NCBI GenBank assembly: GCA_011053055.1
Contig: DRHT01000049.1
Location: 62,001-126,000, forward strand
From: Halopseudomonas sabulinigri
GTDB lineage: Bacteria > Pseudomonadota > Gammaproteobacteria > Pseudomonadales > Pseudomonadaceae
Reading direction: 5' to 3'
DNA length: 64,000 bases
How positions within the stretch are numbered: the stretch's first letter is position 1; each line of letters begins with the position of its first letter. Both the position numbers and the translations under genes were made by a program. Below the pieces are notes generated by a model that made no database searches, was not told the origin of the DNA, and saw nothing but the letters and a program-made list of their open reading frames with translations. Of this stretch, positions 8,692-17,138 are shown piece by piece.

Positions 8692-11124
8692 TCAAAAGCC
8701 AATAGTGGCTGACAACAGGTAAGTTCTAGGCGTAGAGAGTGTCAGACCACCCGCGCTGTCGTCCGATGCACCGGCGGAGGTCCATGAGCGGTCATCCATC
8801 ACGTTCTCGACGCTCGCGCGCAGCGTGATGTCTTTCTCCGCTGCCTTGAACGCAAAGCGTGCGCCTACGTCGTAACGCTCCCAACCATCGATTTTCTTGC
8901 TGTTTTGCTGATCCAGATACTGTGAGCTGGAATGAATGCCACGCGCGCTCAGGGTCAAGCCCGAGACTGCTGGCACATCCCATTCCGCGCCCAGGTTTAC
9001 GCTGTACTCCGGCGTGGCCGGAGCACTGTTGCCGTCAGAGACGCCGCCCACGGTATCGGTCAGCTCACTGTCGATAAACATAATGCCGCCCAGCAAACGA
9101 AAGCCCTTGAGCGGCTCGCCGAAAGTGCTCAGCTCTATACCCTGATTCTCACGCTTGCCGTTCTGGTCAAAACGGCCGGTGATATCGTTGGTCTCGTAGG
9201 CCGGTTGCTTGATGCGGAAGGCGGCAGCGGTCAGGCCAAAGGTGCCCTGATCGTATTTGGCACCGACCTCAACCTGGCGACTGGTGAAGGGTGGGAATAT
9301 CTCATCTGAGTTAATCGAGGTTGAAGGCGCGATTTTGCCTTGGCTCAGGCCTTCCATGTAGTTGGCGTAAAGCGACAACTGCGGATTCAGCTTGAACAGA
9401 ATACCCGCCGAGGGCGACACCTTCTCCTCATCATAATTGGTTTTACCTTTGACGCCACTGGTCCAATCGTCAACCTTGACCCGCTGCCAGCGCGCACCCA
9501 GCGTCACCAGCAGGCGATCATCCATAAAGCCGAGGGTGTCTGCCAGCGCGACGCCGCTAAAGCGGTTTTCGGTATACACCTCATTATCAAAACGGGTCGG
9601 TGTGGTGGGTGTTGGCGTTGCAACCGGGTTGTAAAGGTTGCTGGAGCCGTTGGCGTAGCGCGCACCACCATTGGTGAAGTCCATGTAGAAGTAGCTGGCA
9701 GCCAGGTTCAGCTCATGGCTTACGGAGCCGGTGTCAAACCAGTTGCGTGCACCGGCCGTAACAGTTCTTACGCTCTCATCACGGGTGAAATCACGCGGCT
9801 GCACGGTGAAGTCGCCAGCGTCGTTGATAACAGACACGTTGTGCCGTAGGAATTCGTGCTCACTTTCACGGGCGCCAGCAGCGCCGTAGACCATGATTGA
9901 GTCGTTAACGTCAAACTCGCCATTCAAAGTGGCAAAGGTATCTTTGGTACGCGCCTTGCTCCAGGCCTGTGCATAGTTGTCACGCACTTTATCTGCGTCC
10001 GGCACCTTGGCGCCGGCGCCAATTAGCACCCGCTCTTGCGGCGCATCGGTGTCACGTTCGGTGTGACCTATATCGGTCGACACGCGCAGCCGCTCACCAC
10101 GAAAGTCCAGCCCCAGCACGGCCATCTCGCGATCGACACTTTGGTGATCCCACTCGGTATCGCCGGTCTGCTTCACACCATTGAAGCGCAGGCCGAACTT
10201 GTTGTCTTCACCAAAACGGCGGCCAACGTCCAACGCCCCGCCCACCTGACTGTCCGAGGCGTAGCTACCAGTGAACTCGGTAAGCGGCTTATCATCTGCT
10301 CGCTTGGGCACCACATTGATACCACCGCCCACGGCGCCGCGCGGGGAGATGCCATTGATCAACTGGCTCGGCCCGCGAATCACATCCACGCGGTCGGCCA
10401 TTTCCATATCAATCGAGTAGGTCGGCAACACACCATAGAGACCGTTGTAGGCCACATCGGTGTTGAACAGGCTGAAGCCGCGAATGGTGAACTGCTCAAA
10501 GCGCCCGCCGGCTGGGTTAGTCGCACGCACCGAAGGGTCGCTGGCAATCAGATCACCCAAGGTGCGCGCGTTCTGATTTTTCACCGTTTCGCTGGTGTAG
10601 GTGGTCATGCTGAAGGGCGTTTCCATGAAATCACGCGAGCCAAGCAGACCCTGCGAGCCACGGCGTGCCACCTGGCCACCGGCATAACGCTCGCCATCGG
10701 CGCGGCTCCCCGGCTGCACGCCGATCACCGTGATAGGCGCAATTTGCATCGCCTCGGTGCCTTCGGGCATCGGCACCAGCGTATAGGCGCCCGCCCCCAC
10801 CGTTTGAAGTTGCAAGCCACTGCCCTGCAACAACTGCGCGAAACCTTCATCCACGCTGTAATCACCGGACAGCCCGTTGCTGCGGCGACCACTCATCAAC
10901 GCTGGATCAACCGACAGGCTAACGCCAGCCTGACCGGCAAAGCGCGTCAAAGCGGCTCCCAGATTACCCGCGGGCACTTCATAGCTGCGCCGGCTGGCGT
11001 CTTGCGCCCAGCTAGGCGAAGCCAACAGCGGACTGATGCTCAGGCCAATCACAAAACCGAAACGTGCCAAGGAGCGCAGACTGAAAGGCGCCGGGCGGAT
11101 ACCGCCAGGAGATAGTGCAGACAT
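8692..11124 (-). CDS. TonB-dependent siderophore receptor with signalling (STN) domain
   Basis: An 810-residue outer-membrane transducer of the FpvA/FoxA/FiuA type. The signal peptide ends near SWAQ-D (about residue 41). A Secretin/TonB N-terminal (STN) signalling domain follows (about RSYEVPAG to AYTLV), then a TonB-box-like ITVIG, a plug domain (QFTIRGF, DVIRGPSQLINGISPRGAVGG) and a 22-strand barrel ending in the terminal phenylalanine of SATIGF. The STN domain, together with adjacent sigma and anti-sigma genes, means that ligand binding should be signalled inward. I chose the ATG at 11124 because GAGGA lies eight bases upstream; in-frame starts at 11139 and 11187 are weaker. One predicted outer loop is Thr/Pro rich (ATPTPTTPT). 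The cognate siderophore cannot be read from the sequence. Confidence 0.94.
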   Translation of the reverse strand: MSALSPGGIRPAPFSLRSLARFGFVIGLSISPLLASPSWAQDASRRSYEVPAGNLGAALTRFAGQAGVSLSVDPALMSGRRSNGLSGDYSVDEGFAQLLQGSGLQLQTVGAGAYTLVPMPEGTEAMQIAPITVIGVQPGSRADGERYAGGQVARRGSQGLLGSRDFMETPFSMTTYTSETVKNQNARTLGDLIASDPSVRATNPAGGRFEQFTIRGFSLFNTDVAYNGLYGVLPTYSIDMEMADRVDVIRGPSQLINGISPRGAVGGGINVVPKRADDKPLTEFTGSYASDSQVGGALDVGRRFGEDNKFGLRFNGVKQTGDTEWDHQSVDREMAVLGLDFRGERLRVSTDIGHTERDTDAPQERVLIGAGAKVPDADKVRDNYAQAWSKARTKDTFATLNGEFDVNDSIMVYGAAGARESEHEFLRHNVSVINDAGDFTVQPRDFTRDESVRTVTAGARNWFDTGSVSHELNLAASYFYMDFTNGGARYANGSSNLYNPVATPTPTTPTRFDNEVYTENRFSGVALADTLGFMDDRLLVTLGARWQRVKVDDWTSGVKGKTNYDEEKVSPSAGILFKLNPQLSLYANYMEGLSQGKIAPSTSINSDEIFPPFTSRQVEVGAKYDQGTFGLTAAAFRIKQPAYETNDITGRFDQNGKRENQGIELSTFGEPLKGFRLLGGIMFIDSELTDTVGGVSDGNSAPATPEYSVNLGAEWDVPAVSGLTLSARGIHSSSQYLDQQNSKKIDGWERYDVGARFAFKAAEKDITLRASVENVMDDRSWTSAGASDDSAGGLTLSTPRTYLLSATIGF

Positions 11125-11188
11125 ATATAAAGTCCTCATTTTTTTACTTACCTGTACTGACTGGCGAGACAAAAAAAGGGGACACACT

Positions 11189-12142
11189 TCAGGCAGTTTT
11201 TTTGCGGGGCACCAAAGTGACCCAATAACGGGTGCGCGATTGCACCTCCAGCGGCAAGCTGGCGGCCAACAAGGAAAGTACGCGATCAGTATCTTCCAAG
11301 CGAAAGCTGCCGGTGACTCGCAGCCTTTCCAACGCCGGGTCCCAACGCAAAATGCCCGGACGATAACGGCTTAGCTCGCGCAGAAAATTGCCGAGCAATT
11401 GATCCTCGGCCATCAACACGCCCTCGCGCCAGCCAGGTAGCAAAGCATCGAACGCCTCGACAAGCCCAAGTCCGGAGCGCTGCAATGTCGCCTGCTGGTC
11501 TTGATTTACGACCAGCGCAGTTGCAGCCTGAGCAACTTGCAACTGCGCCGACCCACTAATTACTGAGACGCGGCAGTCCTGCTCATTCAAGCGCACACAG
11601 ACTTCGCCATGACTAACCGCAATACCGCCATAGGGCACTTCAATTGTCAGCGGTGAACTAGCAGATACCTTGAGCGCCATCTCACCGCGCACCAGTGTCA
11701 GTCGACCCGCGAGTAGATCAAGATTGACCGCGCTATCGGTATTCAGCAATAACGAGCTACCGTCGGCCAGCGTCAATTGCTGCTGTTCGCCGGTAGCAGT
11801 ATGCAGGTCAGCACGCCATACATCGACTGGCATCTGTCTACCCACCAACCAGGCTGCGGGCAACAGCGCCGCTACCCCAAGCGCACGTTTGACCGCGGCA
11901 CGTCGAGCCATGTCCGGGCGATCCAGAGCAGCCATGGCCAGGTCTGTCGGCAAGCCAGAAAAGCGCTGGCGTAATAGCAGCGCCCTTTGCCAGGCATTCT
12001 CGTGGTGAGCGCTACTGCTACGCCAGTCCTGCAGACGCGCGTGATCGGCTTCGCTGGCGTGACCAGACTCTACCAACGCCAGCCACTTTGCGGCAGCGCG
12101 CAGCATATCGCGGACCTCCCCGGTTGCCGGGGCTGCTCTCAT
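11189..12142 (-). CDS. fecR: FecR-type anti-sigma / sigma-regulator
   Basis: A 317-residue single-pass inner-membrane regulator. The cytoplasmic N-terminal part (about 1-85, with AAKWLALVESG and ENAWQRA) is the DUF4880 sigma-binding region, one membrane span follows (VAALLPAAWLVG) and the rest is the periplasmic FecR domain (TGEQQQLTLADGSSLLLNTDSAV). It should bind the STN domain of the neighbouring receptor and control the sigma factor. The ATG at 12142 overlaps the sigma gene's stop as ATGA; an upstream TTG at 12163 is in frame but less likely. A 64-bp gap separates it from the receptor gene. Confidence 0.93.
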   Translation of the reverse strand: MRAAPATGEVRDMLRAAAKWLALVESGHASEADHARLQDWRSSSAHHENAWQRALLLRQRFSGLPTDLAMAALDRPDMARRAAVKRALGVAALLPAAWLVGRQMPVDVWRADLHTATGEQQQLTLADGSSLLLNTDSAVNLDLLAGRLTLVRGEMALKVSASSPLTIEVPYGGIAVSHGEVCVRLNEQDCRVSVISGSAQLQVAQAATALVVNQDQQATLQRSGLGLVEAFDALLPGWREGVLMAEDQLLGNFLRELSRYRPGILRWDPALERLRVTGSFRLEDTDRVLSLLAASLPLEVQSRTRYWVTLVPRKKTA

Positions 12143-12651
12143 GCCAGGTCCATCAGCAGACAATGCTCGTAAGCCTGAGACATATAGCGTTTAACTGTGC
12201 GCTCTGAAACCTCCAAGCGCTCAGCGATTTCGCGATACCCGAGCCCTTCCAATTGACTCCAGAGAAACGCCCGACGCACCAGCACCGGCAGGCCATCAAG
12301 TAACTCGTCAAGCGCTTGAAGGGTTTCCAGCAGTGCCCAGCGATGCTCCGGCGATGGCACGCACTGCTCAGGCAATTGCAACAACGCATCCAGGTAGGCT
12401 TGCTCAAGATTTCGACGACTGTAAAAGGTGTTCAGCAGGCGCTTGCCAATGGTTAGCAGGTATGCCCGTGGCTCTTGAATATCAGCGATTTTCTGCGAGC
12501 TGGTAGCCACTCGTACGAACGTATCCTGACTCAGGTCGGCCGCATCCCAAGCATTACCCATCCGCCGCCCCAACCAGCCCTCCAGCCAGCTTCGGTGGTC
12601 ACGGTACAGGGCGTGCAAGCTCTGCTCCTGCGGCGAGGCTAATTCAGTCAT
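12139..12651 (-). CDS. fecI: FecI-type ECF sigma factor
   Basis: A 170-residue extracytoplasmic-function sigma factor of the iron-starvation (FecI/PvdS/FpvI) group. Region 2 is visible as DAADLSQDTFVRVATS with PRAYLLTIGKRL. Region 4 is visible as GYREIAERLEVSERTVKRYMSQA. It should direct transcription of the receptor and transport genes when the receptor binds its ligand. It is the first gene of the locus, and a Fur-box candidate stands about 50 bp upstream, which fits repression under iron-replete conditions. No strong ribosome-binding site is seen before the ATG. Confidence 0.93.
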   Translation of the reverse strand: MTELASPQEQSLHALYRDHRSWLEGWLGRRMGNAWDAADLSQDTFVRVATSSQKIADIQEPRAYLLTIGKRLLNTFYSRRNLEQAYLDALLQLPEQCVPSPEHRWALLETLQALDELLDGLPVLVRRAFLWSQLEGLGYREIAERLEVSERTVKRYMSQAYEHCLLMDLA

Positions 12652-12699
12652 ATCAAGAGGCCTGAACGGAAGAGGTTAAAGAGGCTCGCTAAATGCGAT

Positions 12700-12714
12700 T
12701 GATTGTATTTAACA
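12700..12714. promoter_or_regulatory. Candidate Fur box upstream of the fecI-like gene
   Basis: TGATTGTATTTAACA matches the 7-1-7 Fur consensus TGATAATnATTATCA at ten of fourteen positions and lies in an AT-rich island about 50 bp before the sigma-factor ATG. Fur control of FecI-type sigma genes is the rule in pseudomonads. The match is imperfect and was judged by eye. Confidence 0.5.
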
Positions 12715-12827
12715 ATACCCCGCTATAGCAAGGTGAATTGCCATCACTTCGCTACATACTCAACAACTCCGGCCCGGCATATCCTCTGCTGGCTGAGTTC
12801 AACCGCATTCTCGCGCTGCTGGAAAAG

Positions 12828-15362
12828 CTATTTACGAGGCTTGGCACGCCGTGTGGGTTCTGCTTGCAACGGATCGTCCGGCCAGTAGTGTTTGGGATAA
12901 CGGCCCTTCATATCCTTTTTCACCTCGGCATAACTGCCCTGCCAGAAGCCGACCAGATCCTGAGTCACCTGTACCGGGCGTTGCGCAGGTGACAGCAACT
13001 GCAGTTTCAGTGCTTGCCGACCACGGGCAACACGTGGGTTATCTGCGCTGCCGAACAACTCCTGCAAGCGTACCGAGATACTCGGCGGTGTTTCGCTGTA
13101 ATCAATGCGAATACGCGAGCCGGTCGGCACCGTCCAGTGGGTGGGCGCCTGCTCTTCCAATTGCTGCGGCAAAGGCCAGGGCAGCAGCCCTCCGAGAATG
13201 CCGGGCAACTCAAGGTTAGCGAAATGTGCCAGCCGGGTGACCTTATCCAGATAGGGCGCGAGCCAGTTTTCCAGACCATCAAGCAGCGCCTGATCCGACA
13301 GGTCGGGCCATTCGCTTTCAACCTTGTCGGCAAAATCCAGTGCGCGCAACAAACCTACTCGCGCCTGCCATTGGCGTAATACCGGGGTCCACGGCAGCAG
13401 CGCCAAGCCTTGTTTACGCACCACATCGCAGAGCGCACGCTGGCGCTGTTCAGGGTCAATTTGCGGTAAGGCTGTGCGCTGCCAGGTCAGTTCGCCAATG
13501 CGCTGTTGCCGCTCAGCCAGCAGGGTTTCAGTGCGCGTATCCCAAGCGAGTGTGTCGCGCTGATTGAGCAAGCCGGGCTGCACCTCCAGCAGCGCGGGCA
13601 TATCCAACTCTGCCGCCATAAAGATACGCGCGTTGCGCTGGCTGGCCTGACCGCCCAGCGCGGCAATCGCCAACCAGTCGCACTGCTGTAGAGAATCAGG
13701 TTCAACAAAAGCGGCGGCCCGGCCATTGGCCAAGCGGTAGTCGCTGCCCGCCTCGCCCCGGCGCTGCGCAATGCGGTCCGGATACGCCAGCGCCAGCAGC
13801 ACACCTATCCATTTTTCATCCTGCGGATCGCTGACCGGCGCATTGGCGGGCAGCTTCTTGAGCAGGCCTTGCCATTGCGTCGCCAACTTTCGCGCTCGCT
13901 GCAGGGCATTGCGATCGGCATCCGCGCCACGAGGATCGTCAAACAACGCCAGACGCCGGCTGATATCGGCACTCTGGGCACGTCGCAACACATCACGCTC
14001 ATCCACTATCGCCGCCAGACGTGCAGCCAACTGGCCCAAACCAAGCCGTTGCCCCTCGACTAACATGTGCGCCAGACGTGGATGCATTGGCAGGCGAGTC
14101 AGAGTTTCGCCATGTGGCGTGAGTTGCCAGCCTTGCTCGGAAGACAACAGTGCGCCCAAGCGTTGCAGTAACTCGCGGCCCTGCTGTAATGCAGCCGCGG
14201 GCGGCGGGTCAAGCCAGACCAGTTCGCTTGTCTCTTGCACGCCCCAGTGCGCCAACTGCAGCGCCAATGGTGCTAAATCGGCTTGGCGAATTTCTGGCTC
14301 GCGTTGCGCCGCCAATTGATCGTGCTGTTGCACCGACCACAGTCGATAACAGATACCCGGTTCCAGGCGACCGGCGCGGCCAGCGCGCTGCTCAGCGGCG
14401 GCACGCGATACCCGCCGCGTTTGTAATCGCGTCATACCTGACTGCGGATCAAAGGCGGCTTCGCGCGACAACCCAGCATCCACCACCACGCGAATACCCT
14501 CAATAGTCAAACTGGTTTCTGCGATGGCAGTGGCCAACACCACTTTGCGTTGCCCGGCAGGAGCAGGCTGAATCGCTTGCCGCTGGGTAGCAAAATCCAG
14601 CTCGCCATAGAGCGGCGTCAACAGCACATCAGGGCTATTACTCAGGCTCTGCTCAAGCTGCGCTTGCACTCGTCGAATCTCAGCGGTGCCCGGCAGAAAC
14701 ACCAGCACACTGCCCCCTTCTTCATCCAGCGCCTGCAGTACCGCCTGACAGACCAATGGTTCTATGAATTGGCGTGGCTCCCAAGGCGCGCCGTACTTCA
14801 CTGTTACGGGATACTGCCGGCCCATACTGGTAAGCACTGGTGCGTCATCCAGCAGTTGACTGACGCCCTCCGCATCCAAAGTGGCAGACATCACCAGCAG
14901 TCGCAGCGGCAATTCATCGCGCAGGTATTGTTGGGTCTGCACGCAAAGCGCCAGGCCTAGATCAGCATCCAGGCTGCGCTCATGAAACTCATCAAAAATC
15001 ACTAGGCCGATACCCGGCAATTCGGGGTCTGTCTGCAATAGTCGTTGCAGAATACCCTCGGTCACTACCTCGATACGGGTGGCCGCACTCACCTTGCTGT
15101 CGAGCCGAATCCGATAGCCCACCGTCTGCCCGACCGGCTCACCCAACAATTCCGCTAACCGCTCAGCCGCTGCCCGCGCCGCCAGCCGCCGCGGCTCCAG
15201 CAGGATGATTTTCTGCCCAGCCAGCCAATCCGCACGCAACAACGCCAGCGGCACCAGCGTGGTTTTACCGGCGCCGGGCGGCGCTTGTAGTACTGCGGAA
15301 GGGTTATGTTCAAGTGCCTGCAACAATTGCGGCAAAATGTGCGTGACGGGTAATTCGCTCAT
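12828..15362 (-). CDS. hrpB: ATP-dependent helicase HrpB
   Basis: An 844-residue DExH-box RNA helicase-like protein of the HrpB family, close to the usual length. It has Walker A APPGAGKTT (27-35), the DExH motif DEFHERS and motif III SATLD. Motif VI appears as AAAEQRAGRAGRLEPG. The winged-helix / HA2 region follows, and then the HrpB C-terminal domain (LELPGILGGLLPWPLPQQLEE and the basic end). The function of HrpB is poorly defined; roles in RNA metabolism and stress are proposed. It starts 151 bp from the divergent lipoprotein gene and precedes the fecI-like gene on the same strand, with no terminator seen between them. Confidence 0.95.
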   Translation of the reverse strand: MSELPVTHILPQLLQALEHNPSAVLQAPPGAGKTTLVPLALLRADWLAGQKIILLEPRRLAARAAAERLAELLGEPVGQTVGYRIRLDSKVSAATRIEVVTEGILQRLLQTDPELPGIGLVIFDEFHERSLDADLGLALCVQTQQYLRDELPLRLLVMSATLDAEGVSQLLDDAPVLTSMGRQYPVTVKYGAPWEPRQFIEPLVCQAVLQALDEEGGSVLVFLPGTAEIRRVQAQLEQSLSNSPDVLLTPLYGELDFATQRQAIQPAPAGQRKVVLATAIAETSLTIEGIRVVVDAGLSREAAFDPQSGMTRLQTRRVSRAAAEQRAGRAGRLEPGICYRLWSVQQHDQLAAQREPEIRQADLAPLALQLAHWGVQETSELVWLDPPPAAALQQGRELLQRLGALLSSEQGWQLTPHGETLTRLPMHPRLAHMLVEGQRLGLGQLAARLAAIVDERDVLRRAQSADISRRLALFDDPRGADADRNALQRARKLATQWQGLLKKLPANAPVSDPQDEKWIGVLLALAYPDRIAQRRGEAGSDYRLANGRAAAFVEPDSLQQCDWLAIAALGGQASQRNARIFMAAELDMPALLEVQPGLLNQRDTLAWDTRTETLLAERQQRIGELTWQRTALPQIDPEQRQRALCDVVRKQGLALLPWTPVLRQWQARVGLLRALDFADKVESEWPDLSDQALLDGLENWLAPYLDKVTRLAHFANLELPGILGGLLPWPLPQQLEEQAPTHWTVPTGSRIRIDYSETPPSISVRLQELFGSADNPRVARGRQALKLQLLSPAQRPVQVTQDLVGFWQGSYAEVKKDMKGRYPKHYWPDDPLQAEPTRRAKPRK

Positions 15363-15513
15363 GGGCCAACCGTACAGAAGAGAAGAGCCGCATTATACGG
15401 GTTGCGGGCTTTCAGTCAGCCCGGCTCGGGGATATGCTATGCGCAGCGCACACCTCACGGTGTTGCAACCATTACCTACGCTACCGTCCACTTGCATCAG
15501 GAGTCCCGCCGTC

Positions 15514-15924
15514 ATGCGTCTGAAGCCCCTCGCCAGCATTTTGCTAGCCACTACTCTGACCACTCAACTGACCGCCTGCGGTACCGTGTTCTATCCTGAA
15601 CGTCGCGGCCAAATTACGGGCGAGATTGATTCCGGCGTAGCCATCCTCAACGGCATTGGTTTGCTGTTTTACATCCTCCCTGGCGTCATCGCCTTCGCCG
15701 TCGATTTCGCTACCGGTGCCATCTACCTACCGGACGCGCGTTACAGCATCAATCCTGAGCAATTGCAGCCAGCCATCCGTGCCGACGGTAAGATCGACAA
15801 GAGCAAGCTGCAGGCGATTCTGCACCGCGAGCTGAACCTTGATCTGCCGGTTGAGCAGGCCGAGGAAAGTAACCAGCCACTACCCAGTCACTATGCCCTG
15901 CTGCAGGGTACGCCCCGCGCCTGA
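15514..15924 (+). CDS. Small predicted lipoprotein of unknown function
   Basis: A 136-residue protein with a lipoprotein signal peptide: MRLKPLASILLAT followed by the lipobox LTAC (acylated Cys at 22). After it comes a conserved-looking TVFYPERRGQITGEID segment, a hydrophobic stretch (GIGLLFYILPGVIAFAVDF) and a polar tail. I know such proteins only as uncharacterised Pseudomonas lipoproteins. The ATG at 15514 has CAGGAG ten bases upstream; longer in-frame readings run back through the hrpB promoter and are rejected. Its TGA shares a base with the ATG of the metal exporter gene, so the two form an operon, which hints at an envelope role linked to metal or stress. Confidence 0.8.
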   Translation: MRLKPLASILLATTLTTQLTACGTVFYPERRGQITGEIDSGVAILNGIGLLFYILPGVIAFAVDFATGAIYLPDARYSINPEQLQPAIRADGKIDKSKLQAILHRELNLDLPVEQAEESNQPLPSHYALLQGTPRA

Positions 15925-16805
15925 TGACCCAGCAGACCTTTGATGCTACCGAGCGCGCACGCCTGCTTAAACTGGCGACGCGTGCTTCGGTGGCCGTAGC
16001 GCTGCTGTTGATCGCTCTAAAGGGCGGGGTTTGGCTTGCTTCGGGCTCGGTCAGCCTGCTGGCCGGCCTGATTGACTCAGTGATGGACGCGGGCGCGTCT
16101 ATCATCAATCTGTTTGCCGTCGCCTATGCCCTCAAGCCAGCAGACAAGGAACATCGCTTTGGTCATGGCAAGGCTGAAGCGTTGGCCGGCCTGGCGCAAG
16201 CCGCCTTTATTACTGGTTCGGCGTTATTGGTGCTGCTGCAAGGGGTCGACCGATTATTGCATCCGCAGCCGCTGGAAACAGCATGGGCCGGCATCGCCGT
16301 CATGCTGTTTTCCATCGTCGCCACGCTGGGCCTGCTGGCCATCCAGCGGCATGTAATCCAGCGCACGGGTTCGACTGCAATCGGCGCAGATGCACTGCAT
16401 TATCGTTCTGACTTGCTGCTTAATTTGAGCATCATCGCCGCGCTTCTACTCGCGCAGCTAGGCCTGCAGCGAGCTGATGCTGTATTCGGCCTGGGCATCG
16501 CGCTGTTCATCGGTTTTGGCGCCGTGCAGATTGGCCGCCAGGCGGTGCAAATTCTGATGGACCGCGAGCTGCCCGACACGGTGCGCGCTCACGCTCTGCA
16601 AATTGCGCGCTCTATCCCCGGCGTGTTGGATATTCACGATCTGCGCACCCGCGAATCCGGTCAGCACTGGTTTATGCAGCTACATTTGGAGCTACCAGCA
16701 GACCTTACGCTAGCTGAAGCCCATGCCCGTGGTGAGCAAGTACGCTTGGCGATAGTCGAGCATTACCCGCAAGCCGAGGTGCTGGTACATAAAGATCCGG
16801 GCTGA
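15924..16805 (+). CDS. fieF: Cation diffusion facilitator FieF/YiiP-like
   Basis: A 293-residue CDF-family divalent-cation/proton antiporter of the inner membrane, exporting Zn2+ or Fe2+. Six membrane spans are visible. The transport-site residues appear as D-S-V-M-D in span 2 (GLIDSVMDAGAS) and H-Y-R-S-D in span 5 (DALHYRSDLLLN), matching the DD-HD site of E. coli YiiP. A HRFGHGKAE loop and a cytoplasmic C-terminal domain with HDLRTRESGQHWFMQLHL follow. The start overlaps the preceding lipoprotein's stop by one base. A strong terminator lies 35 bp after the stop. Confidence 0.93.
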   Translation: MTQQTFDATERARLLKLATRASVAVALLLIALKGGVWLASGSVSLLAGLIDSVMDAGASIINLFAVAYALKPADKEHRFGHGKAEALAGLAQAAFITGSALLVLLQGVDRLLHPQPLETAWAGIAVMLFSIVATLGLLAIQRHVIQRTGSTAIGADALHYRSDLLLNLSIIAALLLAQLGLQRADAVFGLGIALFIGFGAVQIGRQAVQILMDRELPDTVRAHALQIARSIPGVLDIHDLRTRESGQHWFMQLHLELPADLTLAEAHARGEQVRLAIVEHYPQAEVLVHKDPG

Positions 16806-16840
16806 CTGGCAACTGCGCTCCTTTGATCACTACAGACAGC

Positions 16841-16878
16841 AAAAAGGCGAGCCACCCAATGAGTAGCTCGCCTTTTTT
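16841..16878. terminator. Intrinsic terminator after the CDF exporter gene
   Basis: AAAAAGGCGAGC (16841-16852), a 13-base loop, then GCTCGCC (16866-16872) and six T. The A-run on the other side makes it usable in both directions. Confidence 0.9.
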
Positions 16879-17138
16879 ATGTCCTCTGTCATCCTTTTGG
16901 GATCTTGCCTTGCTCCCGTGCCTTGTGGGCTGGGTAACCGATTGGCAGCACACCTGGTAGGTGGTCTTGCCCCAGCTCGCCGGATAAGCGAGCTGGCTGG
17001 ACGATCGGTTCTGGCTGAAACTGTTGACTATAGTAGGCAGATCAAAGCGAAATAACTTACCTAATATTGCACATCCTATTGCGCAGTTAGCAATAAATAG
17101 CTAAAAATCTAATAAATTGCGCAATCAGGACGAAAAAC
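16879..17138. other. Non-coding gap before the Lrp-type regulator
   Basis: No convincing gene on either strand. It contains a 9-bp perfect hairpin, CCAGCTCGC / GCGAGCTGG (16972-16996, 7-base loop), without a T-run. Its last 80 bases are AT-rich with repeated ATTGC(GCA) words that look like regulator-binding sites (separate entry). Confidence 0.6.
17066..17125. promoter_or_regulatory. Candidate operators of the Lrp/AsnC-type regulator
   Basis: ATTGC words recur at 17066, 17078 (ATTGCGCA) and 17116 (ATTGCGCAAT), and an inverted copy, GCAAT, lies at 17090-17094. TTGCGCAA is a perfect palindrome. They occupy the AT-rich promoter stretch just before the regulator gene, where Lrp-family autoregulatory sites are usually found. 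Function is inferred. Confidence 0.4.

Noticed and set aside
10036-11115. 359-codon plus-strand frame opposite the siderophore receptor gene
   Set aside because: Antisense shadow of a well-supported receptor gene; composition is His/Thr/Ala-rich without domain features and no ribosome-binding site.
11125-11188. FecI-type promoter before the receptor gene
   Set aside because: A TGTCTC word follows a T-run, but no convincing -35 partner at the right distance could be found by eye.
15405-15423. CGGGCT/AGCCCG inverted repeat between hrpB and the lipoprotein gene
   Set aside because: Only 6 bp and no T-run; too weak to call a functional element.
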